The notes under the pieces: model-generated | Databases searched by the model: none | What the model saw: only the letters and a program-made list of their open reading frames with translations | What the model was told of the DNA's origin: nothing | DNA from: Nissolia schottii | Taxonomy: Eukaryota; Streptophyta; Magnoliopsida; Fabales; Fabaceae | Reading direction: 5' to 3' | DNA length: 64,000 bases | Assembly (NCBI GenBank): GCA_003254905.1 | Contig: QANU01047353.1 | Coordinates: 576,510 to 640,509, forward strand | Translations under genes and position numbers: made by a program | Part shown: positions 24,811 through 35,906 of the stretch, one piece after another | How the letters are laid out: each line of letters begins with the position of its first letter | Numbering within the stretch: position 1 is the first letter of the stretch

Positions 24811-24996
24811 TGGCCATCTAATATGTTTCCCAGTCAATTGTAAACAGCTTAATTATTTGTACAATTAAGTGTGTCAACTCATGTAATGACAGGATATCAT
24901 GTCGACTCATGTCATAAATCATGGGCTGATTAAGCTGTTTACATCTGCAAATAATTAAGTTGTTTACAATTAATTGGGGAACATATTAGATGGCCA
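24811..24996. repeat. 49-nt-arm hairpin inside the OPT copy 2 insert
   Basis: The left arm 24811-24859 and right arm 24948-24996 are reverse complements with about four mismatches over 49 positions; each outer end reads TGGCCATCTAATATGTT in its own orientation. The spacer is about 88 bases and contains further short repeats of the arm. No coding sequence. The hairpin lies within the 1,076-nt insert of the last OPT copy 2 exon, so the insert may be, or may contain, a MITE-like element. Confidence 0.8.
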
Positions 24997-27900
24997 TCTA
25001 ATTTGCTTAATTATAACAGGATAACATGTTGACTCATAATTTATCCATCATCATATAAGGTTTTTACAGGGTACTTACCTCAATGAAATCTCATCTAGTG
25101 AATGAATCGTAAGTCGATATCTCACAAATAATGAGTATAATTAACATGAGAAATGTTAGAGTTTCCTAACTATCCTCCTAACAACCCTAAGGAAGACACT
25201 TGTTAATTTTGAGGGGTAAAACAAGAAGGAAAAAAGATATTATTGCTAAGTGTCCTTCATTGAGAAATGATTCTCTCATATCAAAATTAGTCATATTGAA
25301 TCATCTGAAAAGAAATAAAGACACAAAAGATTTGAATAAATGGGGGCATTTTAAAAATGATAAGACCTAATATAAACTTTGTTTCTTATCTCTCGTCACA
25401 TGACCAAACATAATCAATTTTAATATGAGATTATCAATTCTCGTCCTTAGTTAGAGTTGTCAAGAGAATAATTAAATTAAATTGTCAAGAGAATTTAGCA
25501 TTTCTCAATCAAAAATGCTTTTTGGACACCAATCAAGTCTCTTACACACATCGTAGCACTCACACTCTGGCATCACATGATGTAAGTGTGGCCCCACATG
25601 ACATGAGTACTCTATACCATGCTTGGTGTCCAAATATCAAAACCCTTTCTCAATTAACATTTTTCAAGTAAAATACAGAGATATAAGCAACAAAAACCTG
25701 ATGCAAATCCAACAAGGATCCAACTGGAGTAGTTCACTGTTGTAGCTGGTGGCATATCAGCCAATGCTCCCAACAGAACCGGTATGGTGATGAGCCTAAT
25801 CCACTGTTTCTGTGGGAAGGCCTTGTGTGCAAGCCAAACCAAGAAAGGTGCGATGGCACCAGCCAAGAAGAACCAGTTTATTGCCGAGTAGTGTCCTAGG
25901 TCTCCGAAGATCCGGCGGGGCCCGATCAGGCCCCATATCACCGACGCGTCGTAGAAGACGTGGTCGCCGGGGCACGTCCATGGGCTGTCTGATGGGAGCA
26001 GCTCTCTGTTGCATATGTTTGGGACTGTGCTCATCAGCCACCATGCTGTTGTTAAGTGTACCACTGCTGCTATCACTGTGCCAAGTACCTTAAGATGGAG
26101 ATCGGCAAATCAATCAAAGGGGATGACAATTACATACCTGCTGATACCAAATTTACGGTAAATTATACTAATCTCTCTTGAGATTAGGTGATATTATTAC
26201 ATACGACATTCTTTCATTTATCATATTTACACTAACCTTTTTATAGGAGTGCTTAATGTCTCACTATAAAAGTATCAGATATAATATAATATTGCGTAAA
26301 CTTTAAAAAAGATTATTGTATATTTCTATAAATGGTGGGGTCCATGTGCAGTATCTTTAATGCTCAGCTCAAGTTAGCATAATTTTCCCCAAAATTAAAA
26401 TTAAAAGTCACTTCTCTATGCCTTTTTTCTTAGGTACATGACGAAGGAGATAGGGAAATCAAGGGAGATGACAATTACGTATAAGGTAATATAAAACTTA
26501 AGATTAAATTATACTAATCTCCCTTAATTAAAATCACAGTGATATTATAGAAGATATCATTCATTTATCATGTCAAGACTAATCCTTTCTATAGGGATAA
26601 TCAATATTGTTGTTAGTTAACAAAAATCTCTAGTGTCATATTCTATAAAATATAAAGGTATTAGGTGTAATATCACATAAATTTTTAAAAAAATTAATGT
26701 ATATTTTTGTAAATTGTTGGTCAATGTGTAATATCACCTAACCTAACCTCAACGTAGATAATAAGTGTAATTTACCCTAAAATTGAATTGAGTCACTTTT
26801 CTTTGTTTTCTCTTATGTATGTGATGAAGGAGGCTAGGGGTGCAAACCTGTGCCAAGAACATTGCTCTAGGAGGAATCTTCATGTAATGGCCAAGCTTGA
26901 AGTCTTGCAGAAAGAAAATTGCTTGCTTCATGCTAACATTCCCATACACTTTAAACAACATGTTAGCAATAGGGTATCCCGGGTAGAGGTATCCAATTAT
27001 GTACTCTGTTATCACATTCAAAGCCGGTGCCTTCTCAGCAAAGAAAAGTTTTTTTTACTTGTTAGGCCATGAAATTCACAATATTATGGACAATATCAAA
27101 CTATTTCTGTTGATAGCATTACTTTGGAAATTGAAGTAATTTCGTTATTTGAACTCAGATCACTTGAGACACTGTATTAACTCATAATTTATTAAAATAT
27201 CATCTAATAATATTATGTATTAGTAGATATGATGTTTCATGTTACATGATTACGAATATCATTTCATTCGAAGGCTTCACAATCAATCATTGCAATTTTG
27301 GCCAAATCGATGGTCCAATCATTGAATTTGCTGCCCTAGCACAACTGATAGACTCGCAGTATATGGACCACTGGATTGAATTTGAAACAAGATAAAATAT
27401 AGTTCTTTGGCAGAACCCAATTGGCCGAAAATCGTCACCTACTTCTTGAATCAGTGCGACAATGTAGCATATATCTTATAAGGACTAAAAGATTCTTGTC
27501 AAAATATTTATAAGAACTAAAATTAAAATCTTCAATATTTTTAACGACTAAACTCATCATTTAAAATAGAGAATTATTTTGGTATTCCATCTTTTCTAAG
27601 TGTATCGGTATTTACTAAAATTTAATGATTGATATTGAGTATCATATTTTATTTATTTTAAAATAAAAATTATAAAAAGGTAGTTGCTTCATCATTAAAA
27701 ATGAGTCACTCATTTGTAAAGAATATTAATACAACATAAGGTATCAAATAAATACCCTTTAAAATATTTATAGGGACAAAAAAAAAACAAAAATAGGAAA
27801 ACAAAGAGAGCACAAAACCAGAAATATTATTTTAGAGGAACAAAACCAAAATAATGACATATAATTTATAGAGACCAACAATACATTTAATTCATAAAAA

Positions 27901-28359
27901 ATTTCACCAAGAACTTCTAAATTTGTGTTTTCTTTTAGCATAGGGTTGTTACCTGATTTGTTGTGGCTCTGATGATTCCAACAGGAAGAGTAAATGTTAT
28001 GGCAACAGCACAGGCTAGCACCACACCCCACCATGGCAGCTGGAGCTGGTCGTTATAATACTCGCACACAAATATAGTGACAGTAATGTTGATGACAAGA
28101 ATGCAAATAAACCACCATTCAGGGACTTGTTTGTAATGTTTTCTCATGAGCTTCGTGTGTATGTCCATCCTCTTGTCTTGAAAGGCAGACTTACTTAGAT
28201 GCAATATTTCACTGCATCATTTTAGAACACACACCTTGAACCAGTGACACAATAGTTAACAAAGCACTAATTATTTATTATTCTTTTTCTTTTTTTAAAA
28301 AAAACTTAAATATGCCTGATCCTTACAAACATGGGTCATTTTGATTTTGGTCATCGTAA

Positions 28360-29776
28360 TGTTGGGCTCAAGGGTTCGACTCACAGTGTAAATTTAAGTG
28401 ATGTCACAGTGTGACAATGAGCACCAAATTTATACCGTGAGTTGAACCCTTTAAATCAACAAGTAGTATCAGAGCAAGTTGAACTCAGGGTTGTATTGTG
28501 TAAATTTAATGGAAGAGACCACAGGTACCATGATCAAGTTGACAGCTATAAATTACTCCATTTGGAAGCCAAAAATGGAGTATCTACTTTACTACAAGGA
28601 TTTGAATGATCCTGTAGAAAAGGGAGATGCTGGAGATGGAGGAGGTGTTGAGCAAGGGAGCAATCCTCTACACCACTGCCTAGAAGATCTAACAAAGAGC
28701 GACATCCATTTAGCAAGTACCCTAGTTTGGAGTTTATTTTTCTCACTAACGAGGAGGAGCAAAAATAACAAGTGTCTTATGCTGGCTGAGTATTATAGAA
28801 ATGATGGTTGTTGGATCTATAAGGATTCCTTGTGTCAAAAGTCTTATTGAAAAAGTGGAGGTTAGGCGGCGTGTGCCGTGAGTATCGGTGGTACAAGTGG
28901 AAATAGCATGTATAGCCAATGACAAGGTTTTTGGAGGATGCTCTTGTTAACACCATTGAATACTCGGATTGACAACCAACATGGATCTGGAACTTGAACA
29001 ATTGACTTCAACTTTGTGCCAAGTTGATCGGCACGAATCCCAGATAACTGCTCTGGGATTATTTTCTCCAACGGCTGGAGGGGGAGAATTGTGGGGTCTA
29101 ACCATAGAATATGAAAGTCAAGGAGCCAAGTTGGTCAAAAAGCCAATAAACATGGCATTCAAAATTTGTTGGCAGAAGCAAATTGTCAAGGCCTAGTAGC
29201 ATAGGCCAGTAATAAGTAAGGCAGAAATTTCCAACAAGTGATCAATGGTTTCACACTATATTCATCTCTAAATAAGAGATGAGTTTGTCCATTCGAGAGC
29301 AAGCGAAGCAAAGTGAAGCAAAGCATTTTGCAAGCTTTCGAGAGTGAGAGAAAAATAGAGAGTATGGATAAATCCTAAAAAGTGAGGTATGGATATACAT
29401 CGAGTACATTTTTAGGTATCATCTCTATTACTCCTTGATACTATAATTACCAAAAAATTATAATATTGGAATAAGAGACTGGGAAACATTATATTTACCT
29501 CTTGTGTTTGAGAGTGTGGAAAGAATACATTTTAATTGTCCTTGAATATAGTGAAATATTTTTTGAAATTAAAATTGTCCCGTGATTTTTTCTCTGGTAT
29601 TTGGAGGGTTTTTCACGTTAAAATTCGGTATCCCCTTTTTGGTTGCTTTGCTCGATTAATTTTCGTTGCGCTGTCTGTATTGGTATATTTATTTCTATCA
29701 GATTTATTTGGTGCTCATTGTCACACCATGACATCATTTAAATTTATATTGTGGATCAAACCCTTAAAGCCAAACA
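28360..29776 (+). mobile_element. Ty1/copia fossil, plus strand: LTR-end palindrome, primer site, gag remnant, 3' LTR
   Basis: At 28360-28461 the LTR end of this family occurs inverted and then direct, a short palindrome. It is followed by a tRNA-Met-type primer site (tagtatcagagc, 28464-28475) and the start of a gag region (ATG near 28510, with SIWKPKMEYLLYY). A shortened internal part leads to a purine-rich tract (about 29075-29089) and an LTR at 29090-29776 (687 bp, TG...CA). The element is decayed and most of pol is absent. The same family occurs on the minus strand at 30741-37060. Confidence 0.7.
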
Positions 29777-30740
29777 AGTGGTATCAAGAGCTTATGGTTT
29801 GATAGGTAAAATTCTTAGTATGCTCTATGGTTGCAGTGATCTTCTACATCAGAAAAGAATTATCCTTGGTTGCTTGATTGCTAGAGGTTATTGGGAGGAA
29901 GTATGACTTTGTGAGAGTGCTACTTGAAAAGGTTCTGGCTAAGAAAAGACTTGGTATTTAAGTTTTCCATTGTGACGCACCTCTCTTTCTTGGGAACCTT
30001 TCTGTGCACGGATTGTAGTCTACACTATTCTAATAGACCGTTGCAATGATAAGCTTCTCAAGTGCTACTATGAGGCTTGATGTAGATAAATTTGATGGAA
30101 GGATTAACTTTGACTTATGGCAGATACAAGTCAATGATGTGTTGATACAATCAGGATTACACATGGCGTTGAAAGGAAAAAATTTTGGTATGGATGACGA
30201 AAAATGGGCAAAGCTAGATTTGAGAGCTACAAGTGCAATTCGTTTTTGCTTGGCCAAAAATGTTCTTGCAAATGTCATAGGAATATCAACAGTCAAGAAG
30301 CTTTGGGAAAAACTTGAAGGGTTATATCAGTCAAAAGGCATCTCAAACCGATTGCTATTGAAGGAGCAGTTTCACAATTTGTGCATGGATGAACATACAA
30401 AAGTCTCTGATCATCTGAGTGCTCTAAATGGTATTGTCTCTGAATTGGAGGGTATTGGAGTCAAGATTGATGAAGAAGACAAAGCGCTAAGGCTCATATG
30501 GTCTCTTCTATCTTCCCATGAGCATATCAAACTTGTTTTGATATATGGGAAGGAAACTCTAAATTTTAAAGAAGTTGTTGGTAAAATAATCTTTGAAGAA
30601 AGAAGAATGAGGAGTAAGGGTATCACTCCGTCAACTTCGTTGTTGGTAGTAAGCGAAAAGAAGACCACGTAAAGGCATGTTGAAAATGTGGAAAGACTAG
30701 GCATTTGAAGAAATTTTGTTTGGGTGGAGCTACATCGCAA
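29777..30740 (+). mobile_element. Ty1/copia fossil: primer site, leader and gag (UBN2 type)
   Basis: This directly follows the LTR ending at 29776. A primer site (tggtatcaagagc) is at 29779-29791. A leader leads to a gag domain at 30046-30672, recognisable as a copia UBN2-type gag (KFDGRINFDLWQIQV, KLWEKLEGLYQSKG, LKEQFHNLCMD), with a zinc-knuckle-like CxxCGKTRHLKKFC segment just after. The unit ends where a minus-strand LTR fragment begins at about 30741. No pol is attached; it is a fossil fragment. Confidence 0.8.
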
Positions 30741-33179
30741 AAGGCATTTGGGTCAACTTCTATCCACATCTCACTTTTTATAATTTACTCACTCTCTATT
30801 TTTCTTTCACTCTCAGAGGCTTGCAAAATGTTTTGCTTCACTTTGCTTCGCTTCTGATGCTTTTGATTGCTCTCCCTGAATGCTTAACTTGAATGCCTCT
30901 TATAGAACAAGAGGAAACATACATGTCATAGAAGTATTTGAGGGAGCAATTTTTTTCAACAACTACTCCTTTGTCCTCTTTGAATTTTCCTTGGTTGCTC
31001 AACTACTCCACTCACCTCTTTAAACTTTTCCACAACTGGATCCCAGAATTCTCCCCTCCAACTGTAGAAAAAAATAATCCGAGAACAGTTATCAGGGAAT
31101 CATGCCGACCAACCCAACACAAAATTGAAGTTAATTGCCTACGCTCCAGATCCATGTTGGTTGTCAATATGAGTATTCAATGATGTTAACAAGAGCATGC
31201 TCCAAAATCCTTTTCACTAGCTACACATGCTTTTTCCACTTTTACCATCTATATTCACGAGACATGTTGTCTGACCTCCGCTTTGTTAGGAAGACTTTCG
31301 ACACAAGGGATACTTATAGATCTAACAACCACCATTCTTATAATACTCAGCCAAGAAAAGACACTTGTTATTCTTGCTCCCTCGCATTAGTAAAAAGGAT
31401 AAACTTCGAATTGGGGTACCTGCTAGATGGAAATCCCTCTCTATCATATCTTATGAGTGGTGGTGCAGGGGTTTACTCCCCTTGCTCATTACCTCCTCCA
31501 TCTCCAGTATCATCTGTAACTGACTCGCCATCAACCCCATGTTCTCGTAACTCTCCCTGTCAGTGGCATTTTCTCTAGGAGGAGAGACTAGTGTAAAATC
31601 AACCTTACCACCAAGTTCATCGGTTTTCTCTAGAACCGTAGAATCTGACATAATTTCTTGCTCATGGAACACTACGTCTCTACTTCTGATAATCTTTTTC
31701 TTTTCCAGATCCCATAGCCTGTAGCCAAATTTCTCATCTCCGTAGCCCATAAATATACAAGGAATGACTCTATCATCATGATTTTGTCTTTGTTCCTAGC
31801 TGACGTAAGCAAAGGCTTTGCATCGAAACACCTTCAAACAAGAGTAATTGATTTCATGTCTGGACCATACTCTCTCAGGGATATCAAAGCCCAAAGGAAC
31901 AGACAAAAATCTATTAATCAGGTAGCACGCGGTTTAAACAGCTTCACCCCAGAATGGCTTAGGCAGTTTAGCTATTCTCAACATATATAAAATTTTCCCC
32001 ATAATAGTTCTATTGATTCTTTCAGCCACACCAGCTTCCTGATTGCAAAAGCTTTATTCTATACAATCTTTCTCTCACAGAGATTTCTTAAATTTTTTCA
32101 CAGAGTTTGGGCACTTGTCTTTGTGGCCACCTAGTGTAACACATTGTTATCCACTCACTGCCTAATTGATTCAATGGCCTTCTGGTGCATCTTCTTCCAA
32201 CCATCAACTGATTGACATCGTCTAGCTTTGCATCTCCCTTTTCTGTAGGGTCATACAAATACTTGTAGTAAAGTAGATTCTCCATTTTTGGCTTCTAAAT
32301 GGAGTTATTTGCAGCTATCAACTTGATCATGGTACCCATGTCACAACCCAAAAAAAAGAAAAAAAAATAGGGGCGTCTTATGTGGGATGTAAGTAATCTC
32401 GTGCAAGATGTGCGATAGCAAAGCCAACGCACTACAGCACGTCGGGAAATTAATCTCACATGGATTGACGCTATAGAAGGGGTCTCCTCTTCCCCCTATA
32501 TATAGAGGCTTCCCGTGACTGTTTAGACTTGATAATTCACTCATCAGAGCCTGAGAGATCACACTTTTGTGAGATTTTTCGCTCCAGTTATATTTTTATT
32601 TCTTTTCTCCCTCTCGTATTTTGTTTGTGGGGAAGCAGTGCATCCATGTAGGGTGTCAGGAGCTCTCAGATTATGCTCATTAGTCTTCGGCCATTTTCAA
32701 GTGAGTGGCTTTCTTCACGGTCTTTTTAAACCATGAATTAACTTTAAAGTTATTTATTTATTTTATTTATTTTAGCATTATTTTATTTATGCATGTTTTA
32801 TAAAATCCTAAGAGGTGAAATTTATTATTTTATTTATATATTTATGAAGTTAGTTATTCTTTTATTTGATTAGTTATTTTCTCATGATTAATTATCTAGA
32901 AACTCTTCATTTATGAAGTAAATATTTACGAAATTATTTTAGAAAATCATGAAAGTATTTTAGAATCACATGGGACCACATACTTTATTGCATTAAATAT
33001 ATTCATGTTGTGTGTGTATGATTTAGTTAAACCCCTAATAATAAATCATGGTCAAGGAAAGATTCTGGTGGCAGAAGACTTATGTTAAGGAAAGGTTCTG
33101 GCTAAGGACGAGACTTGGTAATTAAGATGTTCATTATGACGCACCTCTCTTACATGGGAACCTCCCTAAGCATGAGATC

Positions 33180-33765
33180 AAGGTTGTCAAACTCGAGAGT
33201 TTAAGTAAACTCGTGGAGTCTCAGCAAACTCGGATCGTAAACTCGACTCGTAAACTCGTATGAGTTTACATACGTAAAAAAAAATATGTTATAAGCAATA
33301 TAATTAGGAACTAAACTTAATCAAATAATGTATTTATAATTGAAATTGAATAATGTTAACTTTAAATTAAATTAATGAAAGACATATCATAAAATACACC
33401 TTAATGCATGACACTTAGTGGTTATGTCATACTTTATTCAGTATATGTATTATTTTATAGTTCAATAAAACATAGCTCAATTATAATAAATATATGAAAT
33501 TAACAAAATAAACTCAATATACATTATCTAATATAAACAAAGTTAGGTAAGTATCTAACAAAGTTACAAAATTTGTACATTTTGAGGTAAACTCGTAAAC
33601 TCGTAGGTAGATTTTAACTCGTGAACTCGCTAGTAGAATCGAGAGTTTACTTAAACTCGTACGAGTTTACCAAAAAAGAGTTTACATAAGTGTTAACTCG
33701 TTTTTGTGTAGTAAAATCGTAAACTCGTAAGAGTTTAAGAGTTAACTCGAGAGTTTAACAACCAT
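33180..33765. mobile_element. 586-bp inverted-repeat element rich in AACTCG words, copy A
   Basis: It starts AAGGTTGTCAAACTC and ends GAGTTTAACAACCAT, which are near-perfect inverted termini. It is flanked by the perfect 10-bp direct duplication GCATGAGATC (33170-33179 and 33766-33775). Both ends are crowded with AAACTCG/CGAGTTT words and the middle 350 bases are AT-rich and unique. No coding capacity. Duplication length and termini suggest a Mutator-like non-autonomous element. A second copy in the opposite orientation lies at 53720-54285. Confidence 0.85.
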
Positions 33766-33811
33766 GCATGAGATCTTAGTCTACTTTTATTTTTCCAAGA
33801 TAAAATACTCA

Positions 33812-35490
33812 GTTTTGATTAAGTTTTTAGTCCTTGTAATATTAAATGATTTGCGTTTGGTCCCTCCGTAAAATTTTTAGTCCTTGTAAAAAACTTTTGT
33901 TAGTTTTTAGTCCCTGCCATTAGTTTGGGTTGGACGGCGCTGACGTGGCCGTTAACTTCGCCACGTGGCATACCCCAAATTTTAAAGGGTTAAATAAGTT
34001 TTTAATCCCTGTAATATCAAAAATTTTGTGTTTGGTCCCTCTAAAATTTTTCGTTTGGATTGAGTTACTGTAAAAAATATTTGTTCGTTTTTAGTCCCTG
34101 TAAAAAATATTTGTTCATTTTTAGTCCCTGCCGTCAGTTTGGGTTGGACAACGCTAACGTGGTCGTCAACTTCGCCATGTGGCGTTCCACTACATCTCGA
34201 AGCCGCCCACTCTCAACCACTACATCCAAACGGGATGCCTCTTCAAATCTCCCTCTCTCCTCTCCCACACTCTCATCCCTCACCTCAAAGCTCTCCGTAC
34301 CCTCTCCTATCTTCCCCCCAACCCATCTTCTCTTCCCCACCCCACCCTCTTTCTTTCCCCGAAGCACTCTCTCTTCTCTTCCCTTGCCCACTTACCCACC
34401 CTCTCTCCACTTAAGGACTGAAACGACGAGATCTCAACTGTTTCGTTGTTGTATGATTTGTTCCTTATTAACACGATGTTCATTGTTGCTTTCGACCTAC
34501 GAATGGTTTCACCGTTGAAACTGAATATCCTCTCGTCCAACGGTTCATCGGCACCGAAGCCATCCTTGATGCTGCCATACAGCAGACGGAGAACGCGTCA
34601 TAGATCAAGATGGACTCGCGGCTGAAGTCTGGGGGCCTCGAGGGTGTGGCTGCTCCACTGGAAAGTTCAGCAAAGGTGTTGAAGAAGTGTCAGAAAGAGG
34701 TTCCATCGGTGACGGTCCTACTGATGGCGAAGCCGATGAAGACGCCGTCAGAAAAATTAGTGACCTGGATGGCCATGGCCAGTGAGAAATGTCAGGTATA
34801 AATGAAGTTCCCGTCTAAGGGGAAGAGTTTGCGGAAGAATATATGAGGGATGTTCGTCGGGGAGGTCAGTGACAGACAGTTCAGTGGCGACGGCATGTAT
34901 GAAGTCGATGCCGACATCGTTGCAGGTGCTGAGCCGGCTGGCAAGCAGGGGGAAGATGGGGAGGGTGCGGGAGAGGGAGTCTTTGAGGTGAGGGATGAGT
35001 GTGAGGGAGGGGAGAGAGAGCAATTTGAATAGGCATCCCATTTGGATGTAGTGGTCGAGAGAGGGCGGCTTCGGGATGTAGTGGCACGCCATGTGGCGAA
35101 GTTAACAGTCACGTCAGCGCCGTCCAACCTAAACTGACGGTAGAGACTAAAAATCAACAAAAACTTTTTACAAGGAATAAAAACGAACAAAATTTTTTTA
35201 CAGGGACTCAATCCAAACGAAAAATTTTAGAGGTACCAAATACAAAATTTTTGATATTATAGGAACTAAAAACTTATTTAACCCTTGAAATTTTGGGTTA
35301 TGCCACATGCCACGTAGCACGCCACGTGACATGCCACGTGGCGAAGTTAATGGTCACGTCAGCGTCGCCCAACCCAAACTGATGGCAGGGACTAAAAATG
35401 AACAAATTTTTTTTACAGGGACTAAAAATTTTACAGAGGGACCAAACACAAACTTTTTAATATTACAGAGACTAAAAACTTAATTAAACC
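33812..35490. mobile_element. 1.68-kb foldback Mutator-like element with unrelated core sequence
   Basis: Arms of about 590 bases (33812-34400 and 34880-35490) are imperfect reverse complements. The ends (GTTTTGATTAAG and, reversed, GGTTTAATTAAG) match those of the 413-bp element at 23154-23566. Flanking 9-bp words AAATACTCA (33803-33811) and AAATACTAA (35491-35499) differ at one position and look like a target duplication. Each arm contains two tandem versions of an 'agtccctgtaa...' unit followed by GACGTGGC/CCACGTGGC motifs. The core (about 34400-34880) is more GC-rich and not inverted, possibly captured host sequence; I cannot identify it. Open frames in the arms are Ser/Pro-rich artefacts. 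Confidence 0.78.
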
Positions 35491-35849
35491 AAATACTAAA
35501 AGATATTAAGTCATGTTATGCTATCAGTATAAGGATTATGTTATCATGTTATGTTATGTATTTAAAACTGTTTTCATGGGAGTGTATCTAGGAAAGACCT
35601 ATAAGTCAGCGACAACCTATGTTGACCCTGGTATACCTTGTACGATCATAAAGTAGAAAGTATTCCTGTAGATTTAGGGGAAAGACTGTACAGCCCGGAC
35701 ATGGCAGCCCGTAATACTCGGTGTCATGTATCATGTAGATTGGGGACAAGACCGTAAAGCCCGAACATTTTAGGAACAGCTAAACTATAATGTTCAGAAT
35801 GTCTATTTAGAGAACTCCTTACTTGTTTATGTTCTTAAATGTTTTTAAG

Positions 35850-35850
<1 letters not shown>

Positions 35851-35906
<56 letters not shown>
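35851..35906. repeat. (ATT)n microsatellite
   Basis: A nearly pure ATT run of about 18 units, near the right end of the solo LTR. Confidence 0.93.

Larger units (their letters stand above)
24392..28211 (-). pseudogene. OPT7: 3' half of OPT7-like copy 2 (exons 4-6), last exon interrupted by a 1,076-nt putative new intron
   Basis: In transcript order: exon 4 28211-27953 (259 nt, same length as copy 1), exon 5 27030-26848 (183 nt, same length), and the last exon in two parts, 26088-25698 and 24621-24392 (391+230 nt; copy 1 has 615 nt undivided). Hallmarks [31 protein letters not shown] and [17 protein letters not shown] are present and the reading frames are open. The split inside the last exon sits between ILVGFASG and FVAYRY. 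GT at 25697-25696 and AG at 24623-24622 would splice it out and rebuild GGT in frame. The matching 5' half is at 43226-44956, separated by a nest of transposable elements, and the second part of exon 3 is not found. Transcription as one functional mRNA is therefore unlikely, although this half retains open coding frames. Confidence 0.85.

Noticed and set aside
34060-35211. Ser/Pro-rich open frames in the foldback element
   Set aside because: They lie in the inverted arms, mirror each other on opposite strands and show no domain.
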